This document shows positions 53,509 through 64,000 of a stretch of DNA of 64,000 nt, one piece after another; position 1 is the first letter of the stretch, and the number at the start of each line of letters is the position of its first letter. The notes under the pieces were generated by a model. The model worked only from the letters and a program-made list of their open reading frames with translations. It was not told where the DNA came from and ran no database searches. This DNA is from Odontesthes bonariensis (Eukaryota > Chordata > Actinopteri > Atheriniformes > Atherinopsidae): NCBI RefSeq assembly GCF_027942865.1, contig NC_134510.1:22685209-22749208 (forward strand), written 5' to 3'. Made by a program: the position numbers and the translations under genes.

Positions 53509-53663
53509 GTCGCTCTTCATCCTGGCTGCACAGAATGGCCGGCGCCCACCCTCTGGTTACCCCAGCAGCCGTGAAAAAAGGCACAGAGAAGAGGGCACAG
53601 CGCACAGGTCGTGTGAGCCTTTTAGCAGATGCTTTGGACCTGCTGGGGAGCCTGACCTGACGT

Positions 53664-53680
53664 GATGCCCCCTGCTGGTG
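53664..53680 (-). promoter_or_regulatory. CTCF-like motif, hey1-fabp interval
   Basis: The minus strand reads CACCAGCAGGGGGCATC, a near-consensus CTCF core. It points left, toward hey1, and is convergent with the motif at 44506. Confidence 0.5.
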
Positions 53681-56417
53681 CCAGAGGTGTGGCACACACC
53701 TGCTCCATGTCACTCCACAAAACGTGGAGCAGATCTTGTTGTTGTTTATTTCACAAGTTATTGTTTTGATGAAAGTGCAGCAAGCTTTTTTAAACATAAA
53801 TTTGATTTCCTTAGGGTAGTTACGTATGAATTAAGTGGGGTTTTTACTGTTTTTTTGTGAAAATCTGAAATGACGAGAGATGTCAGTTGAAAAAGTTCCT
53901 AAAGAAAATGTTGACTTGTTTAATTAATCAAAAGTTTCTGGATGTTTGATTAAAAAGAGATATTAAATATCTGTGGGAATTGTTTAAAAAAGTAAACAGA
54001 TTATGATCATTTCTGCTACAATACATGACAGGAACAGCTAAAACCTTGAATTTGTCCCCTACCTCAGGCACAGACTTGACGGAACTGAGAGCACAGTAGA
54101 AAGAGTGGAAACAATAAAAATAATCCTCAAACATAAAGGGAAAGTGAAAATGAATTTCATTATCTGGATTTATATAGTGGTGAATTGAATGTATTGTATC
54201 TTCTTTTTAAAAAAACAAACACATTTGTAGCCTTTGAAGCACATGCCCTCTGCTAGATTCTCACACACTGTCAGATCGATTTCAACACGATCAGCTGTGA
54301 CCTGTGACATTTTACCTGATGCCATATGAAGTTCTGGTTTACAACAAGCCAAGTTAGACTTGCAAGCTCCTCCTTGGCCCTGAGGATCGCCTCTCCATTA
54401 TTCATGAGTGATCAGGTTGGACCCTGGGAACAAGCTGAACGAGGCCCTGTGTCAATACGTAACACTGGCCACCACAATGGGCTCTGCCTCCAACTACACT
54501 GTTGACAGACACCAACACAAAGGAGCTGAAAGGGGTCCCCCTCCGTTCTCACACACACTGAAGAATGAGTCAGTGTGCTGCCGCTCAGAGCTGTGTTTGT
54601 ACAGTATATACAGCTTTTGTTCATGGCCACTGTTCTCCCATCAATGGGGGCTGAAGTGTTGATGAAAACCAGAAGGAAGGGACTTCTCTGTGGATGCCAA
54701 AGCGAGTTCAGGTTCATTAGACAGGCTCTTCGCCTGCTGGATGGCACCTGTATGTACACAGAGAAACCCCAGCTGACAGAACAACAAGTAATCGGCTTAC
54801 TGAATTGGTAAACAACATTCCATGATAGGCTATGATACAGCCCGACTTCTTTGACTATCATATCATTACTAGCTGTCATTGAAAGTAATCAATTATTGAT
54901 GTATGGGGACCATGAAATCAAATACTGAAGCCACGTGACAGTCTCATTGATGTCATTCTATTCTCCATGCATTGATTTCACGTTGTCCGCTTACATATAG
55001 ATGGCCACTTTTCCATTATACATAAAGAAAATATCTACCCTGATGAAAACATGAAAGTGATTCCCACGTGTCTTATAACCACACTCTCAGGACTAGATAC
55101 ATGACATTACATTATGATGACTCTAAAAGCAAATGTCTTTTTTTTCCTATACCAGATTTTTCTATACCAGAGTAAATCGGAGGAAATGGGCTTGAGTCAC
55201 CCATATTCCCTGACAGCAGCTCTGTCATTGATACCTTAAGACCAAGAAATTCTGTTTTAACTCCAGAAAGATACCTATCACTCAACGTCAGTTTTGCTCA
55301 TCATTGACAATTACTTGTTGCAGATACTTTCCCCATTTGTGCGGATTTTAACAACTTTTCTTAACCGCACATCGAGTGTTTTTCTGCTCCCAAATCATGT
55401 CTGACAGCCTTTTTCAGTTCGTGAAAGAAGCTGTTAAACTAATGAAAGGTGGGAGGTGGCGGCAGGATGAAACAACTCAATCCTACTGCGTAAATATGTC
55501 ACAGTATTGGATTTGAGCATCTCTTATCATCTCTTTCATATTCTTTTCCACTTTGATCTCCTTTAGGTATTCATCAGCAGCACTCATGAATAGTGTCAAC
55601 TCAATGAAGAATTAAAATATTTCTCTTTATTTTGTTGTTTCATGAACAAAATGATAGAACTTGCATAACACAGGCCTCCACAAAAGTGGTCTAAAAAGAA
55701 TTTATAAGCAGTATTTATCTATTTCATCTGTTCATTTTACACATACCTAATCCACTAAAATGTCCTCTGTAAAGGTTTGAGACTCCTTGAGTTGGAACCT
55801 GTTCTTATGCTTTCTTTGAAATGCAACCTTAACACACATGCCAACAGGTATGTTTTGTGTATATTTTTGGTTGTTTTTGTTTTGAATATGGGTCTATTTG
55901 TGAGTATATTTTGACATAAAGATATTCTAAACCCAGAAACCTGACGAAATGAGACAGCAAAACATTGGAAATATAGATTCATCAGGAAGACTGTGCGGGA
56001 GCTCTTTTATTTGATTTTCATGTTGCTCTTTTAAACAAAAAAACATTATAAATGATTTTCAACTAACATACACAATAAGAGAACAGTGGTAAAGCTTCCA
56101 CAAATGTCCTAACTTGTAGTTTACAACTGAAACCACTGGTGGGCAGTGCATGGCAGTTTAATTCAGAGACATCTCCATGTACGCCTCTGGTTTAATTACT
56201 TTCCAATATTGTAAATAAATCGCAAATCTATTTTGGTTGTTCATTTTATATATATATGTTTAGGCGTATATAAAACTTTGTCTACGCATTCAAATAAGTG
56301 GCAAACTTTCAGGTTTCATTTGCAAAAGTCAATTTCAACACTTCAGAGTCTGTGGAGTCCACAGAGCGTACCGTAAAAAAAAAAGCCAAAAGAAGTACAT
56401 GAACAGCTTCTCACAAG

Positions 56418-56433
56418 GCGCCATCTACTGGTT
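56418..56433 (-). promoter_or_regulatory. CTCF-like motif upstream of the fabp gene
   Basis: The minus strand reads ACCAGTAGATGGCGCC, a CTCF-type core 640 bp upstream of the fabp start codon. Confidence 0.4.
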
Positions 56434-57059
56434 ATAATTAAAATCATGAATACACTTTTGAAGAAAAATTTGAAAAGCCAGTTTTAGTGGGTACACTTTG
56501 CATTTGAAAAAAACAATACTTCCCCCTTTTGAGCAATGACTTCTACTGAGGACACACAAAACCCTATTCCTCATATGCTAACCTAATTTCAATCTAATTA
56601 TTTTTGCCTGTTTCATCAAAAGTTGAATAATCTATATTTGCACGACTAAGACTATTACTGCATGCCAGAGCCTTAATGATCTTTCTTGTTCAATAAAGAT
56701 AAGAATATTAATTTTCACCGGATCATTCAGGGCTACTTTCAACCACACACAAATCAGGTGATCTTATTGCAACATTTTGAACCCCCCTAATTAACGCTGA
56801 AGTCAGTAAACCCAGGCCAAACGCACACATTTCCCTCTGATCAAACGCAGAATCAGAACCAGATTTGAAGACACGCCTCCTAATCGCCTTATGTCCATGG
56901 CAACGTCAGAACCCGTTGATGATTGGTAACCCCGAGTCATGCACGCGCTCGCTCAGACTTCAAATAGCAAAATGAGTTGTGCTTTTCTGAGCTTTTCTGA
57001 GCTTTCACCACTGGAACAGCTGGGGTTCGTGCAGAAAACTGAGCGCCACTTTCACCGTC

Positions 57060-58233
57060 ATGGTCGAGCAGTTTGTTGGAACCTGGACCTTAGTCTCCAG
57101 CGACAACTTCGATGAGTACATGAAAGCAGTCGGTATGTTGAACTTAAGTATTAATTTGATTTTAATTAATGGGGTACGATGCTAAAGCTCTCGGTGCTTT
57201 GGTGAAGGACTCTAAGCATATAAACCAAGGATATCAATTTTAGGATTAACCTTGCCTGCAGAGTTTTAATGGCAGCTGCAATTAGACACAGCATCCTCTC
57301 TTTATTGAAGGTATGAGCTTTGCCTCTCGGCAAATGGGCAACCTGGCAAAGCCTAACCTGGTGATCATCGTGGGTGCTGATGGGGTCATTACAATAAAGG
57401 CTGAGAGTACTTTCAAGACCACGTCGATAAAGTTCAAGCTGGATGAAGAGTTCGATGAGACGACGGTAGACGGCCGGAACGTAAAGGTGGGTAACCTCAT
57501 TATTAACGCGCAATAATTTCCTCACAGTGTTCGATGCTGACCCTTTCTTTTCTTCAACCTTTCTTTTCAAGTCCATCTTCACTCTTGAGAATGGCAAACT
57601 TGTGCAGAAACAGACGTGGGATGGAAAGACAACGACTCTGGATCGAGAAGTTCAAGATCGAAAACTAGTAGCCGTGAGTAAAATGATCATTTATAAACAG
57701 ATTGCCGAAGTGCAAATGAAATTAAATGGCAGTGTGATAAGGGAAACAATCCCACATGTATGCATTTATACAATACATGCATAGGCTGCACATTAATACA
57801 TGCTCATGCATATACAGAAATCATATTATGATAACCAGAAGAGATTCAATCAATAATTTAAAAAAAAGTGTATTTTCAAAAATGATTTTAAAAGAGTGTG
57901 TGAACGTGGCGGGCCTGTTCTGCTCCAGCAAAGGTTTATCAAAGGAGACATTTTACTCATCAAACATTAAAAGCATTCATGTAAATCAGTTCTTAAAACA
58001 GTTGCATTCCAACATAGATCCACTGTTCTGTGGCTTACTGGGACGTCACTGGGAAAAAGTTCTGAGCAGCTGTCAGTCACCTGCAAATATTTTCAGATCA
58101 CTTCTCTTCAGTCTTTTTGCAGACACTTTAAATCCAATGAAACGAGCGCTGTCTAACATTTGGTGTCTTTTCTCGACAGCGTTGTGCCATGGACGATGTC
58201 GTTGCGGTGAGGACTTACGAGAAGGCGGCATAG
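57060..58233 (+). CDS. fabp11a: Fatty-acid-binding protein, FABP4/5/8/9 (fish fabp11) group
   Basis: A 134-aa cytosolic lipid carrier, a ten-stranded beta-clam that binds long-chain fatty acids. The four exons 57060-57132, 57311-57486, 57572-57673 and 58180-58233 follow the standard four-exon FABP plan. Signatures are FVGTWTLVSSDNFDEYMKAVG at the N-terminus, the portal helices (SFASRQMGNLAKP), ITIKAESTFKTTSIKFKLDEEFDETT, then KLVQKQTWDGKTTTLDRE and the ligand-carboxylate Arg-x-Tyr in VAVRTYEKAA. Cys in ARCAM matches the FABP4/PMP2 ECxMKG position. Linkage to hey1 fits the human 8q21 FABP cluster, where teleosts usually keep fabp11. FABP7- or FABP3-like membership is less likely, and the paralogue suffix is tentative. 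Confidence 0.88.
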
Positions 58234-58302
58234 CCCTTTTTGATTTGTGCCTTGACCAGTGGTCATCAAAATGAATGCAGTGGGTTTGTTGAAAAACATG
58301 CC

Positions 58303-58308
58303 AATAAA
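58303..58308 (+). terminator. fabp11a: fabp poly(A) signal (AATAAA)
   Basis: AATAAA 70 nt after the stop codon, giving the short 3' UTR usual for FABP genes. Confidence 0.7.
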
Positions 58309-58309
58309 G

Positions 58310-60100
58310 TTTTAACTATGATACTTCAGTCTGTTCACTGGTGTTTTATGAACATAGGCCTAACTCTGCCTTCCTTTGGGTTCACATTTCAAACTGATTC
58401 AACTGATTCAAAGTGCCTGCTTGCTATTTCATAATGAACTGAAGGACAATTTGGTTTGTGTTGGCAGAACTTTTATAATTGAAGACACTTTCAGGTGTCG
58501 TTTGTGGAAAAAAGAAAATCGTAGTAGAGCACAATAAGCTCTGGTATATATTTAAATTACTTTCAAAGCTAAACTAATCGGCTGCAGCACTAGGCCAATG
58601 AGCACTGACCTAATTTTGAACTACTTTCATGACTCTGAGTCTAATGCCTCTTCAGGGTTTATAGACTGGCACCATGGCCGGCTGCCAATTTTAAAAAATG
58701 TGTTTTTTTTTCTTAAATCCATTTAATTACTCTGATGGAAAGTGGAAGTGATCTGATTGGTTGAAACACTTCAAACTTTAAAAAAACTAAAAAAACTGGA
58801 GGTGTACAAAGGCCTTTTGTTGCAACATGCAGCCCTTATGACAAAGATGTGAGTGAATGGGGAGGTTTGAGGCCAAATCCCTGCTTGGGGTTTGTGCTGT
58901 GACCCCAGTTTGTACCAGGTCTCTTGCAGTCGATGCACAGATGTAGAGTTCAAGCAAGTGCACATAATTTGTTTTAATTAGGGCTCTTTGGAGCAGTAGG
59001 TTGAAGCATAAATCCTCAAAGATTTCCAGGCTGCAGAGGAATGCTTGTGACCCCAGGTGGTTCTCAAGCAAAAGCGGGTGCTGTGTTGTACAAGATCACG
59101 CCACAAGCATGTTAGGTGTTTCGAGAACATGACAAGCACCTTTTATAATTCAGTAAACCAAATTTAAGCCAGTTTCAGTGGTGAATTTGTCAATATACTC
59201 AACGGGGGGATTAGTGGAGAAACCTGAGGTCTTCCCAATTAATGAAACGTTTTTTGGAAACCCTATTGTTAAGGATTAAGCCTACTTAGGGTAATGTGTG
59301 GGTGCAGGCTTTAAGAAGCAGACTTTCTTGGAAATGGCTTTACCCCCTTAAACACAATCATACCATCAGCTGATACATTCTTGCATTGTTCAAAATCGAC
59401 TTAAGCGCCCCTTGATGATTATAATGCAACACAGTTAGTACATTCAAACAAGTATCGTCTTAATTATTCCATTCTTGTAAATGAGTGGTAAATCTTACTT
59501 AAAACGGATAGTCATTGTATGTATAATACATGTTAAATTATGATAAATTGTTTGAAATCTAAGAAGAATCTAAAAATATGTCTCAAACTACCTCAATGTT
59601 ACCAGGACCCAGCATTATAAAGCTTCAACCAGCAAATATTTACAGAAATAAAGTATAAAAAGATGTAAGATTGGGCTACAGTAATCCTCTGCTAATACAC
59701 TAATCTCTAAATAAGTTATTAATTACAAATTGAGATCAGTATATTCAAACAAATCCGGAGGTAACAATATGAAATCCATTGCTGCATTACTTTAGAATTT
59801 GAACTATTACATAATTTGAACTTGAACACCTCAAATGATGTAATAACCCTGCAATTTCTGTGTTGTAGAAATGCTGAACCCTAGTGGCTGATTGTTGTAA
59901 CAGCAGGCTATGTTTGGACGATACCACTTTGTCACGATAAGAGGGGGGTCACATTCTGCTGTGAAACAGGCAGTGGTTTCGTGAGAGTATGTTTGTTTTA
60001 ATTATTGTTAATAGTAATACAAGCTGTTTAAAAATACCTTTTGTAGTCAACAATCATATTTAATCAGAGCTGAATTCTGCTCCAGTTTTGTTTTCCACCA
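58310..60100. other. Intergenic, fabp to fam8a1
   Basis: About 1.8 kb, largely AT-rich. No coding exon, transposon end or RNA gene was recognised. The fam8a1 promoter should lie near 59.9-60.14 kb, where the DNA becomes GC-richer (cgtccgcacgtagcgcagcg). Confidence 0.5.
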
Positions 60101-60149
60101 CATGAACTGACCCCGAGTTACGTCCGCACGTAGCGCAGCGCCTTGAAAC

Positions 60150-62364
60150 ATGGCTGACAAAGAAAACACAGTAATGGAAGTCGATAAGGGAAAGAATAAA
60201 CCTTTTGATAAACAAGTTAAGCCACTGCTCGACAATGTTACCCAAAGAACAGACAACAAGAGCAGTCCAGAAGGCAAGACAGACCCCGGTGAAAGCCGTG
60301 CCACGGCGGAATACTGCGAGAAGCTGCAGGCATGGATGTGGCAGTACTACAATGGATATTTGAACTGGCAAAGCTGGCTGGCAGCGTCAGCCATGTCCTG
60401 CCCTTATTATTTACAGCCATCCAGCGGGACCACTGTTGATTTCAACTCCCAGAACTGGTACAACAGTCCGTTTGGTCTTCCGCTGTCGCCTTACTCAGCT
60501 GCGGTCACCTCCCCGGGCAGCCGTGTAGGAGAAGCCATCGCCGGGGCTGCAGTGGCCGCTCAGCCGCAGCAGCTGCAGCCGCTTCAAGGGAATGGAAATG
60601 CCCAGAGACCAGGTAAAGCTGACGGTTTGTGTTGACTGCTTAGCGGTCTCCTGGTTGTCAAAGTATTAGTGTACACCTAAAAAGCATACGGACGCTCCCC
60701 TTCCATATACATAAAATATAAATTTATATTCTGGTTTTGTCTGTTTTATAGTATGGGCCAAACCTTTTTTTTAATCTATACCAAAAAAATCCCTCATTAG
60801 ACTTTGTTACAGAGAACATATTTCAATCATCTGCCAGAAGAATCCCTTCTTCGCTTGCATGCTTTTTACATACACCTTTCCATTCATCCCAAAACAGATT
60901 AGCGGCAATGAGTTATGAAAATCAAAAAACCAGAGGCCCTGAACATATCCAGAGAAGTGGCCAGCTTTCAGGTGCAACTCCTGGGACACAGTTAGGGGCT
61001 CTGTGCTTTGCTTAGTGGCACTTCAGTCCAGAATGGTCATGGAGCAGGACAACACTGCAAAAGGTGCATACAAAACATTGTCTGAAGATTTGCTTATGCT
61101 CTAAAACATAAACCCACTCACTGAAGCTTTCACTATCATAGATCTAAAAATGTACAACCCTCTCTGTATCATCTTAACATTGTGGATCACCTTGTTTTTT
61201 TTGTTTTTTTTATGTCAGCGGCTATAAAATGTGTCATCAGTACTTTGGAGTTGCTTTTTCTCAACACAGCTCAAAATAAATGTTAAACAAAGTGGGGTAA
61301 TTACAGGGACTGGGTCTCAGAATTTGCTGTTGCTCCTGCTGCAAACGGGCCTCGTCACACATTACAGGAGACGCTCTTGTTGCCAACTGAACTCATGTCT
61401 CCTCAGCCATATTTCAAAGATTTTGTGCAAAGCTTCCCCTGAGAAGCAGGAACGCTGTAGTCTGTATAAGGCTGGACTTGAACTTTGTCCTTGTGCTCTT
61501 TTTCACCAGGCCGGGAGTACAGCATTCCTTCACCTCTCCAACGACTGATGGCTGAGATGGTGGATTTTTTCATCTTGTTTTTCATCAAAGCGACCATTAT
61601 TGTCAGTATTATGCATCTCAGCGGTATCAAGTGAGTTAATTTAGTTTACTTTACGATGGTGAGGGGAAAGTGTGTTTTTTATCCCTTTAAAAAAATCTTT
61701 CTTTCAATCTATATCTTTTGCTTTTCAGAGACGTTTCCAAGTTCGCCATGCATTTTATAGTGGAAGAAATCGATGAAGATACGTCGATGGAGGAGCTACA
61801 GAAAATGATGCTGGTTGCCCTCGTGTACCGGATATTAGTGTGTTTTTATGAGGTGAGGGGTGGCGCAAAAAGTTTGTTGTGGTAGTTGTCGAGAGTCCAG
61901 AATGCGAAATCCTCTGAGTCTAACGTGTCAACTTTTCATGATGTTAAATAAAGTCTACAACACCTTCCCACTCAGATTGTGTGCATTTGGGGAGCAGGAG
62001 GAGCCACTCCAGGGAAGTTTCTCATTGGACTCAGAGTTGTTACATGTGACTCATCAGTTCTGGTTCAGCCCAACAGGATACTTGTGGTGCCAGCAACTAA
62101 CGTCTCTCTGTCAGCGTGAGTGGCAGGAGCTTATCTTTCTGAAGTTTTGTTGCACGTTAAGCCAACACAGCCTTTCATCGTGTAATCGGAACTACTATTT
62201 TCTTTGTCCTTCCTTACAGATCAACTGTCCGAGCCTTGAACAAGAACTTCTCGATCGCCTTCTTTTTCCCGGCCTTCATCACACTTCTCTTCTTCCAGCA
62301 CAACAGGACTGTTTACGATATGGTCGCTGGCACAATCGTTGTCAAGCGGTCCAGGCCCAGATGA
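60150..62364 (+). CDS. fam8a1: fam8a1: RDD-domain membrane cofactor of the HRD1 complex
   Basis: Human FAM8A1 is an ER membrane protein that helps assemble and activate the HRD1 ubiquitin ligase in ER-associated degradation. Exons 60150-60612, 61510-61630, 61729-61852, 61976-62115 and 62220-62364 sum to 993 nt, 330 aa (human 413, mainly a longer N-terminus). Exon 1 has a charged start, then YCEKLQAWMWQYYNGYLNWQ, a conserved FAM8A1 segment, and a Gln/Ala-rich stretch. The RDD domain follows: LQRLMAEMVDFFILFFIKA (TM1), IMHLSGIKDVSKFAMHFIVE, ALVYRILVCFYEIVCIWGAG (TM2), GATPGKFLIGLRVVTCD and FFFPAFITLLFFQHNRTVYD (TM3), with AGTIVVKR at the end. The RDD family's Arg and Asp positions are present. 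An overlapping open frame at 61860-62672 is a shadow of exons 4-5. Confidence 0.94.
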
Positions 62365-62715
62365 CGCTGAAGTGGGCAGAAGAGTTTTCTACAATGACTC
62401 TGAACAGAGCTCAGACACTGCTATGTGCAGTAACACAGGAGAGTTTGAAACACATCAGTATCAATTATTTCAGGGTTTGGTTTCTGACACACACTGTATT
62501 CCGACATGAATATATACACATGCTGCTTTCAGTATCCGTTCCTGTGCCAAACTTCTGTTTTGAACACGGGAAGAATGATGGAGAAAGTCCCTTTTATTCA
62601 CAAAACTTTGCCTTGTTTTTAATTATTAACATATTAAGGATGAATGTAAGGTATCACTCAGTATTTAAATAGCTGATTTTTGCATTTATGGGCTCTTACC
62701 TTCAGTATCTCCCTG

Positions 62716-63975
62716 TATTGCAAACTTGTTTCCATAAATGTTGGGACGCTGTGTCAAACGTGTGTACAACAGAATGCTATGATTGAAATATAGAAAATGC
62801 ATGCTCGTGTTGAATTCGATGCCAACGACGTGTTTAAAAAAAAAAAGAAAGAAAAAAAGATCAATTGTAGTTTTAAAGCCGAAGATCTTACCGCTCTTTT
62901 GTTAAATAAAAGAAAAAGAAAAACCTACATAGTTTGTCAAACAAAATGGAAGATATACAGGTAAACAAGATCAATAAGTATAATGACAAGCACTGTTTAT
63001 CCCAATTGAACCCAACCCTTAAATTTCACTTGTTCCTTAAGGGAGACAAGTGTCCCACCCACTTAACCTGACCTGTCAAGGTTTTACCGTTCTTGTATTT
63101 CATTTGAATCTCGTAATGTGCCAAATGTCCTCCCTAAAATAGGCAAGGTCTTCTCTAAGAGAGACGTCCACTGCATGCCAGCATATGCTGCTCTAAAACG
63201 TGTACATTAATCAGGTAGCACTTATGATATCTTAGCAGATGTCCACTAATCCACTATGGTTAATTTATTTTTTTTTTCCTTCCAGTTTTCCACTCAGGCC
63301 ATAATAAAGTAGCTGTCAAAGTTTCTTTTGAATCCTTGCATTGCAGCTTTAAACTGGAACCGTGTTTCCTGGGGATGTTTTTTTCACAAGTCCATGCAGT
63401 GATTTCTACATCTGTCCTTAGTGCATTGTCACCTGACAATCTGAGGATTACAGCCGCCCAGTTGTCAAGCCCGTGCCTTGCATACGAAGTCTCAGAATCT
63501 TAAATTAATGCTACGTACCAAAGATGACAAAATCCCCAAATTCTTTTACAGCATCACTTTCAGAGAGGTTATTGTGAAAGAGTATTGAACCCCTCCACAT
63601 CTTCTGAAACATTCAGCCTCTCTGTGATTTTCCCTTTGTAATGGGTGTATATTTGTACACCCAGTCATTCTACTGACCGGTTGCCGGTTTACCTGAATGA
63701 TTGAGATCTTTCATCGGGTGTTTTTTAGGCATAACACGTCATTTCTAGTATTGCTTTGCCTTTGTTTAAACTCCTTTGAGGTGTTTTTCTGTCATCACAT
63801 TGAACATGAAACGGCACTTTTTTTTTTCTTTAAATCTAAATTTCTTTATTATCTCCCAGGTATTAGTTCCAATTGAATGCAGGATTTAAATAATCTGCTG
63901 ATCATTGCTTTCTCTTTTTATTCACTTAGTACACAATGTCTCAACATTTTTGGAAGTGGAGTTTTTGTTAGTATT
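62716..63975. mobile_element. Inverted-repeat DNA element downstream of fam8a1
   Basis: The left end reads caaacttgtttccataaatg, then ttgggacgctgtgtcaaacg and acagaatgctatgatt. The right end read in reverse gives caaaaactccacttccaaaa, then atgttgagacattgtgtact and agaaagcaatgat. These are imperfect terminal inverted repeats of about 70 bp enclosing about 1.25 kb. The ends resemble, but differ from, those of the element at 51574-52330, so it looks like an older relative. No transposase was recognised inside. Confidence 0.5.
62905..62910 (+). terminator. fam8a1: Possible fam8a1 poly(A) signal (AATAAA)
   Basis: First plus-strand AATAAA after the fam8a1 stop, 540 nt downstream and inside the inverted-repeat element. 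Another lies at 63303-63308. No AATAAA or ATTAAA occurs between 62365 and 62716. Confidence 0.45.
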
Positions 63976-64000
63976 TGTACCAGGACTTGCTATGCTCAGA

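Larger units (their letters stand above)
47520..57050. other. Gene-free interval between hey1 and the fabp gene
   Basis: About 9.5 kb with no credible exon. It holds an AT microsatellite (49158-49213), an internally deleted Tc1-like element (about 51574-52330), GT and CA microsatellites, a 23-C run (53301-53323) and two CTCF-like motifs (53664-53680, 56418-56433). As the flank of a developmental regulator it may carry hey1 enhancers. That is inference from context only. Confidence 0.6.

Noticed and set aside
54412-54879. 155-aa minus-strand frame in the hey1-fabp interval
   Set aside because: No domain, no splice partners and no similarity to known families; probably chance, although the DNA may be regulatory.
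61860-62672. 270-aa plus-strand frame
   Set aside because: Wrong frame across fam8a1 exons 4 and 5 and their intron; the spliced fam8a1 frame is strongly conserved.

Overview
This window is vertebrate nuclear DNA, most probably from a ray-finned fish. It has compact multi-exon genes with GT-AG introns, proteins that match known vertebrate families, and repeats typical of teleosts: Tc1-like relics, fish MITEs, a tRNA-derived SINE with a teleost-style AATAAAGGC tail, and 5'-truncated L1/Tx1-like and L2/Rex1-like LINEs. No database search was possible. Gene names rest on comparing conceptual translations with remembered family sequences. Exon borders were placed by hand from splice consensus and reading phase.

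Layout, left to right. (1) 759-20599, minus strand: a complete setd2 in 21 coding exons. The phases close exactly to 2,687 codons plus a stop. It encodes the H3K36 trimethyltransferase with AWS, SET, post-SET, WW and SRI domains. An intron inside the SET block holds a LINE, and the long 5' intron holds a MITE. (2) 25755-27668, plus: rbm12b, a five-RRM protein with a single coding exon, a probable non-coding first exon near 22.5-22.7 kb and a long 5' intron containing a SINE. (3) 30899-31950, plus: a five-exon homologue of human C8orf88, a small protein with an eIF4E-binding motif. (4) 34376-39027, plus: uridine phosphorylase (upp2-like), seven coding exons, 310 aa. One intron holds a decayed Tc1-like transposase. 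(5) 40430-43045, plus: stmn2 (SCG10), five coding exons, 179 aa. (6) 45933-47303, minus: hey1, five exons, 310 aa. (7) 47.3-57.0 kb: a gene-free interval downstream of the hey1 promoter, with an internally deleted Tc1-like element and simple repeats. (8) 57060-58233, plus: a four-exon fatty-acid-binding protein of the FABP4/5/8/9 group (fish fabp11-like). (9) 60150-62364, plus: fam8a1, five exons, 330 aa, an RDD-domain membrane protein of the HRD1 ER-degradation complex. It is followed by another inverted-repeat element.

The genes do not form one pathway. What links several of them is ancient linkage: stmn2, hey1 and FABP4-type genes sit together on human 8q21, with C8orf88 and RBM12B further along 8q. 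The fish arrangement therefore looks like a compacted version of that block, with setd2, upp2 and fam8a1 interleaved. stmn2 and hey1 are tail to tail; hey1 and the fabp gene point away from each other across the gene-free interval.

The most interesting points are: low-complexity growth in setd2 (an Arg-Asp dipeptide tract and a hexapeptide minisatellite); a 22-nt microexon in setd2; a c8orf88 stop codon lying inside a consensus splice donor; CTCF-like motifs in convergent orientation on either side of hey1; and apparent reliance of fam8a1 on a transposon-borne poly(A) signal.
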